A DNA stretch of 43,500 nucleotides from Clostridiales bacterium (GTDB lineage: Bacteria; Bacillota; Clostridia; Christensenellales; Aristaeellaceae). How positions within the stretch are numbered: position 1 is the first letter of the stretch; each line of letters begins with the position of its first letter. The translations under genes and the position numbers were made by a program. Under the pieces are notes generated by a model. The model had not been told where the DNA came from and made no database searches. It was given only the letters and a program-made list of their open reading frames with translations. Below, one piece after another: positions 26,253 through 33,886 of this stretch. The stretch spans positions 1-43,500 of the forward strand of contig JAFGGL010000016.1 in NCBI GenBank assembly GCA_016930575.1, read 5' to 3'.

Positions 26253-26759
26253 ATGAGCAAGAACCTCGAAATCAAGAAGGAAACGGTCAAGGTAATCAAA
26301 CAGAAGTTCGACGAAGCGCAAAGCGTTGTGATCATCGACTACATGGGAATCACCGTAGACCAGGTCAACGAACTGCGCGCCAGTTTCCGCGAAGCCGGTG
26401 TGGACTATTGTGTGTTGAAAAATACGCTGGTGCGCCGCGCGCTGGCGGAGTGCAAGATCGAAGGCCTTGAAAACGCTTTAAACGGTCCGTCCGCGTTTGC
26501 GTTCGGCACGAAGGACGTCGTATCTCCGGCTAAAGTCGTGTACGATTTTAAAGTTAAATCCAAAACGAAGTTCCTCGCCGTAAAAGCCGGTCTGATGGGC
26601 AAAGACGTCATTGACGCAGTCATGGTGGAAGAACTTGCGAAGACACCGTCCAGGAACGAGCTGCTTGCAAGGCTGCTGGGGAGCCTGCAGTCAAGCATCG
26701 GCGGCTTTGTCCGCGTGCTGGACGCGATCGCGGCCAAACAAGCGGAAGCAAGCGTATAA
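26253..26759 (+). CDS. rplJ: 50S ribosomal protein L10
   Basis: 168 residues. The N-terminal RNA-binding part contains [39 protein letters not shown], and the end is the helix that binds L7/L12 dimers at the ribosomal stalk ([16 protein letters not shown]). The ATG at 26253 has AGGAGG at 9 nt. An ATG five bases upstream opens only a two-codon frame (Met-Glu-stop) overlapping it and is not the start. The product binds the leader of its own mRNA. Confidence 0.97.
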   Translation: [168 protein letters not shown]

Positions 26760-26789
26760 CTGAAAACATGAATAGGAGGATATACAATC

Positions 26790-27164
26790 ATGAAACATGA
26801 AGAATTCATTGCGGAAATCGAAAAAATGACCGTTCTGGAATTGAACGATCTGGTCAAGGCTCTGGAAGAGAAGTTCGGCGTATCGGCTGCGGCAGCCGTA
26901 GTGGCGGCGCCTGCGGCGGGCAACGGCGCGGCGGCGGCGGCGGAAGAGAAGACGGAGTTCGACGTCGTGCTCAAGGCAGCCGGCGATCAGAAGATCAAAG
27001 TCATCAAGGCTGTCCGCGAAGTGGTTAGCGGCCTGGGCCTGAAAGAAGCCAAGGACATCGTGGAAGGCGCCCCCAAGACCCTTAAGGAAGGCGTCACCAA
27101 GGAAGAAGCCGACAAGATCAAAGAGAAGTTCGAAGAAGTCGGCGCGACCATTGAGATCCAATAA
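26790..27164 (+). CDS. rplL: 50S ribosomal protein L7/L12
   Basis: 124 residues. N-terminal dimerisation helices ([23 protein letters not shown]), an Ala-rich hinge (about 39-58) and a C-terminal domain with [26 protein letters not shown] and [16 protein letters not shown]. It recruits translation factors as the stalk protein. AGGAGG precedes the ATG, 30 nt after rplJ. The gene pair ends in a strong terminator; rplK, rplA and rpoB are not adjacent. Confidence 0.98.
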   Translation: MKHEEFIAEIEKMTVLELNDLVKALEEKFGVSAAAAVVAAPAAGNGAAAAAEEKTEFDVVLKAAGDQKIKVIKAVREVVSGLGLKEAKDIVEGAPKTLKEGVTKEEADKIKEKFEEVGATIEIQ

Positions 27165-27180
27165 ACATCCGCGTTATTGA

Positions 27181-27208
27181 AAACACCGCCTTCACGGCGG
27201 TGTTTTTT
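27181..27208 (+). terminator. Rho-independent terminator after rplL
   Basis: AAACACCGCC (27181-27190), loop TTCAC, GGCGGTGTTT (27196-27205), with the T-run continuing to 27208. It may also serve the convergent M15-like gene ending at 27221. Confidence 0.9.
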
Positions 27209-27220
27209 GGTTGATATTTT

Positions 27221-28399
27221 TCAGAAGCCGTAGGTGTACGCCATCACAACGGCGCCCATATTGTCGATGCTGGCCAGATACTCGCTGGACAGGCTGGTGA
27301 TGGGCAGGTCGTATGCAGTTTGCTTGTTGACGCTGATTCTGACGATCTCATACCGCAGCACGTCGTTTTCATAGATCGTAATATGCGGGTGATCCATCAG
27401 GAACTCGACGTATTCCTCCAGGCAGTACCCAAGGATCTGCATCGCGACCGCATGCGGCTTGCCGACGTAACGGTATAAGTTCAGGTGGATGGATACGCCG
27501 GTTTTGTAGGATTTATCTTCCCATTGCGGGGTGGGGAAGTCGTCTGACGGGAAACGGAAGATGATGCCGTATTTCCAGCTGTTGTCGGTCACCCAGATTC
27601 CCTGCTCCGATTCCTGGAAATTCTGTTTGGCTACGTTAGGATCCTCGGCGTTGTAAAGCCCGAGCCTGAACGACAACCCCGTTTGATACTCGCTGGTACC
27701 GGGATAGTTCACGGTTTTTTTGGTTTGCTCGATCAAGATGTTCCCGGAATACTTATCCGAAAGCTTGTCCATGACGTCCGTGAACAGCTCCGTCTGCGTT
27801 TTGTTGGTACGGAAACCCTCGCGTACGATATAGTCCGACATTCCGGCAGCGGTGGCGTCGTCATACATCGCCTTCAGCGCGCTGTATGCGTTGGGGAAGA
27901 TCATGACGGTCGAATCCTGCACGGGGATGCTCCACCCGCTTGCGTTTCCGATGCTTATCATGTTGGCGCTGTCGAAGTGATCGGGCACGGAATGCCAGCC
28001 GTTCACAAGCATCAATCCGCCTTCGCAAAGCGTGGAACTGCTGATGGTGACGGTATAGGTGTTTTCAAGCCCCGCGCCGCCTTCGTCCTCAATACGCCAG
28101 GCGGTATCCTCGAGCGTCGCTTCCCACGAGGGCAGGGTTACCACAACGTCCTCGTCGGTGCTGACGGACTGCGAAGCGCTTTCGCGCAGCGCGTCGAGCT
28201 CCATATTGAAGGCCTGCTCATCGGCGATATTCTGCTGATGGATATCCTCCACGATGGCGCGGTATTCGGAATCGACCCACGCGTTGCACACAAGGAAAAC
28301 CGCAAGGCCGATCAGCGCGACGGCCGCGATGATGATGGTGATCCGAACGAATATCTTGTACGGATCCTTTTTGCGCTTCTGCTTTTTTGGTGCAGTCAT
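27221..28399 (-). CDS. Membrane-anchored M15B (VanY-like) family protein lacking the zinc ligands
   Basis: 392 residues. A basic N-terminus (KKQKRKKD) and one transmembrane segment (about 16-38) place the rest outside the membrane. The C-terminal half keeps the layout of D-Ala-D-Ala carboxypeptidases of the VanY/M15B family: VREGFRTNKTQTELF, YPGTSEYQTGLSFRL, NSWKYGIIFRFP and LNLYRYVG. However, the SEHQTGLxxD site reads SEYQTGLSFR (about 236-245) and EPWHxRYVG reads HLNLYRYVG. His, Asp and His zinc ligands are thus replaced by Tyr, Arg and Leu. The protein is probably a non-catalytic cell-wall binder or regulator. Start: the ATG at 28397-28399 has AGGTGG about 6 nt upstream; a GTG at 28408 is an alternative. 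It is 26 nt after parB, probably in the parAB operon. Confidence 0.75.
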   Translation of the reverse strand: MTAPKKQKRKKDPYKIFVRITIIIAAVALIGLAVFLVCNAWVDSEYRAIVEDIHQQNIADEQAFNMELDALRESASQSVSTDEDVVVTLPSWEATLEDTAWRIEDEGGAGLENTYTVTISSSTLCEGGLMLVNGWHSVPDHFDSANMISIGNASGWSIPVQDSTVMIFPNAYSALKAMYDDATAAGMSDYIVREGFRTNKTQTELFTDVMDKLSDKYSGNILIEQTKKTVNYPGTSEYQTGLSFRLGLYNAEDPNVAKQNFQESEQGIWVTDNSWKYGIIFRFPSDDFPTPQWEDKSYKTGVSIHLNLYRYVGKPHAVAMQILGYCLEEYVEFLMDHPHITIYENDVLRYEIVRISVNKQTAYDLPITSLSSEYLASIDNMGAVVMAYTYGF

Positions 28400-28425
28400 C
28401 TCTGCCACCTGCCCTTTCCAACTTG

Positions 28426-29280
28426 CTAGACCGATTTGGTAATTCTGGAAAACACTTCATAGAGGTGTTCGAGTTCGTCATTGCTGCTATAGGAGAAGAC
28501 GATCTTGCCTTTATTTTCGTTCCCGATCAAGTCTGTTTTTACACCTGTGGCTTCACGCAGGCTGTCTTTGAAACCGGCAAGCTCTACGGGAAGTGGCTTC
28601 GTTTTGGATGCGCGTTCGGCAGGCCGCGCCGGCTTCTTAGCGAGCTGCTCCAGCTTGCGAACGGGGTAGGCGTGCAATACGCACAGATGCGCGAGTTCCA
28701 GTTGACGGCTTTCGGGGGATACGCCCGCCAGCACCCTGGCGTGCCCCGCGGACAGGTCGCCGCTTACGACCATCGCCTGTACGGCTTCGGGCAGTGTGAG
28801 CAGGCGCAGCTGATTGGCGACGGTCGGGCGGCTTTTCTGCAGCTTGTGCGCGGCATCCTCCTGCGTATATCCGAAGCGGTCGATCAGGCTCTGGATAGCC
28901 TGCGCCTCTTCGATGGGGTTGAGATCCTCGCGTTGTATATTCTCTATCAGGGACGCTTCCAGCCGCTGCGCTTCGTCAAACTCCCTGATCATACAGGGGA
29001 CGGACCGAAGCCCGGCAAGGCGGCATGCGCGGTAGCGGCGCTCGCCGGCGACAATACGGTATCGCTGCCCTTCTCTTGCAACCAGGATAGGCTGCAGCAG
29101 GCCTTTCTGCCTGATGCTTTCGGCGAGCTGCATAAGCTTCTCGTCGTCAAACGCCTTGCGGGGCTGGGAGAGGTTGGGATCGATCTCGGACATCGGAAGC
29201 TCCATCACAAGCGAATCTTCGAGCGCTTCGGTCTGCGGAAGCAGGATATCCAAGCCTCGGCCCAGCCGCGGTTTCGTCAT
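28426..29280 (-). CDS. parB: ParB/Spo0J chromosome-partitioning protein
   Basis: 284 residues. The N-terminus is KPRLGRGLDILLP. The ParB-N CTPase domain contains QPRKAFDDEKLMQLAESIRQKGLLQPILV and the GERRYRACRLAGL box near 77-89; NIQREDLNPIEEAQAIQSLI and the helix-turn-helix (YTQEDAAHKLQKSRPTVANQLRLL) follow. The C-terminus is a dimerisation domain. It loads on parS sites and spreads as a CTP-dependent clamp. AAAGGAG precedes the ATG, 24 nt after parA. No parS-like GTTTCACGTGAAAC was found in the window. Confidence 0.96.
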   Translation of the reverse strand: MTKPRLGRGLDILLPQTEALEDSLVMELPMSEIDPNLSQPRKAFDDEKLMQLAESIRQKGLLQPILVAREGQRYRIVAGERRYRACRLAGLRSVPCMIREFDEAQRLEASLIENIQREDLNPIEEAQAIQSLIDRFGYTQEDAAHKLQKSRPTVANQLRLLTLPEAVQAMVVSGDLSAGHARVLAGVSPESRQLELAHLCVLHAYPVRKLEQLAKKPARPAERASKTKPLPVELAGFKDSLREATGVKTDLIGNENKGKIVFSYSSNDELEHLYEVFSRITKSV

Positions 29281-29304
29281 GGGGGCACTCCTTTATATTG
29301 GAAG

Positions 29305-30066
29305 TCATGATGCGTCGCGCCGGAGAAACTCCTTTGCCAGCCGACGGTAGCTTTCCGCCCCGAGGCTGCGGGGGTCGTACAGGTGTATGGGCAGGCCGTG
29401 GCTCGGGGCTTCGCCGAGGCGCACGTTGCGCGGTATGGCGGTCGCGTAAACCTTCTTCCGGAAGTGTTTTTTCACCGTGTCCACGACCTGGATGCCGAGG
29501 TTGGTGCGCCCGTCCAGCATCGTCAGCAGCATGCCTTCGATGTCCAGGCCGGGGTTGGAACGCCGCTTGATCAGATCGATGGTATACGTCAGGCTCGAGA
29601 GCCCTTCCAGCGCGTAGTACTCGCATTGGATGGGGACGATCAGCCTCTGCGCCGCGGTCAGCGCGTTGACGGTCAGCAGCCCCAGCGACGGGGGACAATC
29701 GATGAAGACATAATCATAATCGTTGACCACGGGCGCAAGCGCTTTTTTCAGGTGGAATTCCCTCTCCTGCGCGTTCACCAGCGCGGGTTCCGCGTTGGCC
29801 AGGCGGATGTCCGATGGAACGACATGCAGGTGCCTGAGCATCGTGGGGAAGATGCAGCGGGCCATCGGTACGCCGCCGAGTACGGCTTCGTATACGGTAT
29901 CGTCTTCGGCCCTGACGTTTAAGCCGCTGGACGTGTTCCCCTGCGGGTCGAAATCCACCAGAAGGATTTCTTTTCCGAGTTCTGCGAGACAGGCGCTCAG
30001 GTTGATTGCCGTTGTCGTTTTGCCCACACCGCCCTTTTGATTGGCGATGGCAATCACTTTGCCCAT
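29305..30066 (-). CDS. parA: ParA/Soj chromosome-partitioning ATPase
   Basis: 253 residues. The deviant Walker A motif is KGGVGKTTTAINL (10-22), Walker A' is LLVDFDPQGNTSSGL, and Walker B is DYVFIDCPPSLGLLT. The family gradient-sensing ATPase works with ParB to separate replication origins. GAGGTGAGGAG precedes the ATG. It begins the parA-parB-M15 operon with its own promoter. Confidence 0.97.
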   Translation of the reverse strand: MGKVIAIANQKGGVGKTTTAINLSACLAELGKEILLVDFDPQGNTSSGLNVRAEDDTVYEAVLGGVPMARCIFPTMLRHLHVVPSDIRLANAEPALVNAQEREFHLKKALAPVVNDYDYVFIDCPPSLGLLTVNALTAAQRLIVPIQCEYYALEGLSSLTYTIDLIKRRSNPGLDIEGMLLTMLDGRTNLGIQVVDTVKKHFRKKVYATAIPRNVRLGEAPSHGLPIHLYDPRSLGAESYRRLAKEFLRRDAS

Positions 30067-30099
30067 ACCGTCTCCTCACCTCGCAAAAGAATCAAACTC

Positions 30100-30128
30100 A
30101 TTCTAACTGCTTTTACGGGGTTTGTAAA
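30100..30128 (-). promoter_or_regulatory. Promoter of parAB
   Basis: TTTACA (30123-30128), 17 nt, TAGAAT (30100-30105) on the minus strand, predicted start near 30093, about 27 nt before the parA ATG. Confidence 0.65.
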
Positions 30129-30133
30129 GAGTT

Positions 30134-31021
30134 TCACCACATCGACAGAGAGACTTCGGGATCGCCGTCGTCGCCGTAAACGTCCAATACCGTGGTCGTC
30201 ACGGCAGCCGGTGCCATCGTGCTTTCCCAAAGGAGCTGTGCCTGCACATTCCCGCCGTCCATGAGAAACGCATCCAGCGCTGCCTGCCATTCGACGGTGA
30301 ATTCCTCAAGAGTCAGCCCCGTACGCTTGATGTAGCCTGCGATCTCCCGCCCGACATAGCGCAGATGCCAGGGTTCGTAAGGAACCTGCGTGATGTCCTC
30401 CTTATCCTCCGGATAGCGGATGATGAAGCCGAAGGCGGCGGCGTTTTCCTCCATCCACTGCGCTTCGGGCGTTCCGTAGTTGGATGAATTCATGTACTGA
30501 TGCGTGTTGTTATAGTCCACGCTGAGCACGTCCGCCGCAAGGCCGGTCTGATGTTCGCTGGAGCCGGGCGGCGAGGATATGCCGTCGTCGACGCCGCCGT
30601 TGCGCGCGAGGTAATTATTGTAAATTGTATATTGGGAGCTATAGGAACGGTAGCCGCTTTTCAATACAAGCTGCATGCCGTCGGGGTCGGAGAAAGCGGT
30701 ATAGACCCAACTCCCGTCCGAATCTTCCACCCTGTACAGGTATTCGGTCACTTTGGCGGCGGTATCGAACATATCCTGAAGCGCGGCGGCGACGACCGCG
30801 TCCAGTTCTATCACCGTGCTTGATACCTTCCGCACTTCCGCGCTGACCATGTTGCCGGGGATATAATCGCTTTCCAGCTTGTGATTCCTGTTGACAAGGA
30901 TCGTATATTCGCTTAAGACAGCGGAAAGCGGGATTTCGTAGGTCCATTCCGCCTCCGATAGGGCAACGCTTGCGGGTAATGTGAGTAAGACCAGGAGCAT
31001 GACGGCGATCAATCGTTTCAT
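30134..31021 (-). CDS. Secreted M15B D-alanyl-D-alanine carboxypeptidase (VanY-like)
   Basis: 295 residues. Residues 1-24 are a signal peptide (MKRLIAVMLLVLLTLPASVALSEA). The catalytic domain has KSGYRSYSSQYTIYNNYL near 121-138, the zinc motif SSEHQTGLAADV with His157 and Asp164, FGFIIRYPEDKEDIT and EPWHLRYVG with His219. All zinc ligands are intact, so it should trim the terminal D-Ala of peptidoglycan stem peptides outside the cell. It overlaps the upstream M15B gene as ATGA and is the last gene of the iscR-hflX cluster on this strand. GAGGTG precedes the ATG. Confidence 0.9.
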   Translation of the reverse strand: MKRLIAVMLLVLLTLPASVALSEAEWTYEIPLSAVLSEYTILVNRNHKLESDYIPGNMVSAEVRKVSSTVIELDAVVAAALQDMFDTAAKVTEYLYRVEDSDGSWVYTAFSDPDGMQLVLKSGYRSYSSQYTIYNNYLARNGGVDDGISSPPGSSEHQTGLAADVLSVDYNNTHQYMNSSNYGTPEAQWMEENAAAFGFIIRYPEDKEDITQVPYEPWHLRYVGREIAGYIKRTGLTLEEFTVEWQAALDAFLMDGGNVQAQLLWESTMAPAAVTTTVLDVYGDDGDPEVSLSMW

Positions 31022-31698
31022 GGAAGCACCTCGTTGGTTTGTTGCACCAGATATGTGTACAGTTCCATACGGTGCAAGGAGACGTACAGGTCCAGCGGTA
31101 ATCCCGACTTATAGACCGCTTTGGCATATTCCTTGCCGATATAGCGGATATGCCAGGGCTCGTAGGCATAGCCTGTGATCTCTTCCATGCCTTCCTGGTA
31201 GCGTATGATAAATCCGTACAGATGCGCATTTTCCGCGACCCATTGGCCTTCCGTTGTCGTGCCGAACTTGCTGGAAAGGCTGGAGGAGGTAGATTTAGTC
31301 ACGTCCATGGCAAGCCCGAGCTGATGCTCACTGCTTCCGGGAAGTGCCACATAGGAATCGGCGACTTCGATGCCGGCGGACGCTACCTTGCGCTCATAGA
31401 TCGTATTCTGCTTGGAATAGCTGCGGTAACCCGATACCGTCGCCAGGCGGACGCCGTCCGCTTTGGCCGCGGCGAACATCTCCTCCAGCGCCGTTGCGGC
31501 GTCTTCGCGCATGGATTGGGATAATCCCGCCAAATCCGTTATGCGGGTCTTCGGCACATAATCCTCGCTGATCATTTGGCTGCGGTTGATTAAAAAAAAG
31601 GTACCGTCGATATTCTTGTCCGGCATGGCAACGTCCATACCGCCTTTAAGCAGCGAGGCGGCCAAAAGCATCACGGAGAGGGCTTGTTCGATCACCAA
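31018..31698 (-). CDS. M15B D-alanyl-D-alanine carboxypeptidase (VanY-like)
   Basis: About 226 residues. After a short hydrophobic N-terminus (ALSVMLLAASLL) that may act as a signal anchor, it has VSGYRSYSKQNTIYERKV, SSEHQLGLAMDV (His125, Asp132), YGFIIRYQEGMEEITGY and EPWHIRYIG (His183), so the zinc site is complete. The start is uncertain. TTG at 31698 has AAAGGG 9 nt upstream; GTG at 31695 and a TTG at 31725 that abuts the hflX stop are alternatives. It lies directly after hflX and overlaps the next M15B gene by ATGA, forming a tandem paralogous pair. Confidence 0.85.
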   Translation of the reverse strand: MVIEQALSVMLLAASLLKGGMDVAMPDKNIDGTFFLINRSQMISEDYVPKTRITDLAGLSQSMREDAATALEEMFAAAKADGVRLATVSGYRSYSKQNTIYERKVASAGIEVADSYVALPGSSEHQLGLAMDVTKSTSSSLSSKFGTTTEGQWVAENAHLYGFIIRYQEGMEEITGYAYEPWHIRYIGKEYAKAVYKSGLPLDLYVSLHRMELYTYLVQQTNEVLP

Positions 31699-31725
31699 GA
31701 GCGCACACCCTTTTAAAAAAATCAA

Positions 31726-33498
31726 CTATATAATTTCGTCGTCAAGTATCCGTATCCCTTCTTTACGGATACTATTCATCAGGGTTCGATCGGCCTCGAC
31801 CGTTAAAACCACGCCGTCGTCCCGATAGCTTTCTTCACGAATCACGCCGCCTTTGCGGATTCTGTTGAGCATATGATAGGCGGAAAAGGGGACGAACACG
31901 CGGAAGGCCTGCATATGCGCCGATACCGCCTTTTCGATACGCATCAGAAGCGCGTCAAGCCCGTCTCCGTGCAGCGCGCTGATCCTGATCGCATCCGGGT
32001 CGGCGGTTTCGCCGTTTGTCATCAGATCGGCTTTGTTCAGCGCGTGGATCTGCGGCGCTTCGGACGCGCCCAGGTTTTGAAGCACTTCCTGTACGGTCTT
32101 GTGGTGCTTGAGCAAATAGGAGCTGGAGCCGTCGGAGACGACGACGATCACGTCGGCAAGCGCGGCTTCCTCCAGCGTCGCGTGAAAAGCCTCAATCAGA
32201 TCGTGGGGAAGCTTGTGGATAAAGCCGACCGTGTCGATCAGCAGCGCCCGTCCGCCGCGGGGCAGCGTGACGGGGCGGGATACGTTGTCAAGCGTTGCGA
32301 ACAGGGCGTCCTTTACATAGACGTCCGCGCCGGTCAAACGGTTGAACAGCGTGGATTTCCCGGCGTTGGTGTAACCGACGAGCGCGACGATCGGGATGCG
32401 GTTCTTCTCCCGGCGCTTGCGGCGCAGGGAGCGCTGGCTTTCCAGCGCGCGCAGCTGGCGCTCCAGGTCGGCCATCCTCTCCCGGATGCGGCGGCGGCTG
32501 ACCTCCAGCTTGCTTTCGCCGGGGCCGCGGGTGCCGATGCCGCCGGCCAGACGGCTTAACACAAGCCCCTGTCCGAGCAGCCGCTGGGAACGATACTTAA
32601 GCTGCGCCATTTCCACCTGCAGCTTGCCCTCGCTCGTCCTGGCGCGCAGCGCGAAGATATCCAGGATCAGTGCGGTGCGATCGATCACCTTGACCTGCAA
32701 AAGCTCTTCAAGGTTGCGCTGCATCACGCCGGACAATTCCTCGTCGAATATCACCAGGTTCGCCTGCAAAGTCTGCACCGTCAGGGCGAGTTCTTCCGCC
32801 TTGCCTTTACCGACGCAGTACAGCGGATCCGGTCTGTCGCGTTTTTGCAGGATGCTTTCCAGCGTTATCGCGCCCGCGGTTTCGGAAAGCTGGGCGAGTT
32901 CCGCCAGCGAATCCTCGCCTTCGATTCCCACGAGCACAGCTTTTTCGATATCCGCTTGCGAGGCGGGGAGCGCCGCGCGGTAGTTTGCGTCGACGTCCTC
33001 GATCTGCCTCAGCCACGCTGCATCCGGCAGCGATTTCGCGGACACGACTTCCGACAACGTGGTTTCACCGTGAACGTCCGGATTTAAAAACGCGCACTGC
33101 GCCGTGGTGGGCGATCCGTTCCGGCCGACGCCCACGGAACACATGGCGTCCAGCTGCACGGTGACAAGCGCGGAAAGATCCACGTCGCTGAGCTCGCCGC
33201 CGTCGTTTGGATGCGTATGCACGCAGCGCACCATGGACAGGCGCGCCGCGCTACGCCGCAGGCTCAGCTCCGGCAGGTCGATGCGGTCGGACTTGCCGAT
33301 GATCACGTCCAGGATATCGCCGTAGCGGGAAATGTATAAAGCGATCTCGCGGTTAACGGACAAAGAGAATCCGCAGAGTTTTTCCAGCAGCGGATAGGGA
33401 ATGAATGTCTCTGCGGGGATCTGTTCGTCGTAAAGCGCCTTGATTTCCGTCAGGGTCGCTTTTTTGATGCCTTCGAGGTTCCCGTGCAATTCGGGCAT
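31726..33498 (-). CDS. hflX: HflX GTPase with N-terminal JAMM-like extension
   Basis: 590 residues against about 420 for E. coli HflX. Canonical HflX begins near residue 187: AVLVGIEGEDSLAELAQLSETAGA, then GGIGTRGPGESKLEVSRRRIRERM and the G domain with GYTNAGKST (375-383), DTVGFIHKLPH and NKAD. HflX binds 50S subunits and rescues or splits ribosomes under stress. The first 185 residues have HTHPNDGGELSDVD (94-107), an exact H-x-H-P-x6-S-x-x-D JAMM/MPN metal motif, and a candidate Glu51 in REIALYI. AAAGGA precedes the ATG. It is 19 nt after iscU in the iscR operon. Confidence 0.93.
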   Translation of the reverse strand: MPELHGNLEGIKKATLTEIKALYDEQIPAETFIPYPLLEKLCGFSLSVNREIALYISRYGDILDVIIGKSDRIDLPELSLRRSAARLSMVRCVHTHPNDGGELSDVDLSALVTVQLDAMCSVGVGRNGSPTTAQCAFLNPDVHGETTLSEVVSAKSLPDAAWLRQIEDVDANYRAALPASQADIEKAVLVGIEGEDSLAELAQLSETAGAITLESILQKRDRPDPLYCVGKGKAEELALTVQTLQANLVIFDEELSGVMQRNLEELLQVKVIDRTALILDIFALRARTSEGKLQVEMAQLKYRSQRLLGQGLVLSRLAGGIGTRGPGESKLEVSRRRIRERMADLERQLRALESQRSLRRKRREKNRIPIVALVGYTNAGKSTLFNRLTGADVYVKDALFATLDNVSRPVTLPRGGRALLIDTVGFIHKLPHDLIEAFHATLEEAALADVIVVVSDGSSSYLLKHHKTVQEVLQNLGASEAPQIHALNKADLMTNGETADPDAIRISALHGDGLDALLMRIEKAVSAHMQAFRVFVPFSAYHMLNRIRKGGVIREESYRDDGVVLTVEADRTLMNSIRKEGIRILDDEII

Positions 33499-33517
33499 AT
33501 ATTATCCTTTCGAAAAG

Positions 33518-33886
33518 CTAGGCGTGCTTTTTCTGATAATCCTCCAGCGCCGCGCGGATGGATTCTTCCGCAAGCACCGAACAGTGGATCTTCACGGGCG
33601 GCAGGCCGCCCAGTTCGTCCATCACCTGCTTGTTGGTCAGCGCCAACGCTTCCTCAATGGTTTTTCCCTTGATCATTTCGGTTGCCATGCTGGAGGTCGC
33701 CACCGCGGCGCAGCACCCGAAGGTCTTGAATTTCGCGTCGACGATCACGCCGTTTTCCACCTTGATATCCATCTTCATGATGTCTCCGCACTTGGCGTTG
33801 CCGACCGTGCCGGAGCCCGAGGCGTTATCGATTTCACCCACGTTGCGGGGGTGTTCAAAATGATCCATGACTTTATCAGAGTACAT
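33518..33886 (-). CDS. iscU: Fe-S cluster scaffold protein IscU/NifU
   Basis: 122 residues. The three cluster-binding cysteines are visible: Cys33 in GNAKCGD with Asp35, Cys58 in KTFGCCAAVATSS, and Cys102 in KIHCSVLAEESI. It builds 2Fe-2S or 4Fe-4S clusters with sulfur from the adjacent cysteine desulfurase. The GNAKCGD and KIHCS context resembles the NifU-N type used with NifS-like enzymes. Its ATG overlaps the iscS stop (TGATG), and AAGGAG lies just upstream, showing translational coupling. Confidence 0.95.
   Translation of the reverse strand: MYSDKVMDHFEHPRNVGEIDNASGSGTVGNAKCGDIMKMDIKVENGVIVDAKFKTFGCCAAVATSSMATEMIKGKTIEEALALTNKQVMDELGGLPPVKIHCSVLAEESIRAALEDYQKKHA

Noticed and set aside
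28400-30133. parS site near parAB
   Set aside because: No GTTTCACGTGAAAC-like 14-mer was found there or elsewhere in the window.
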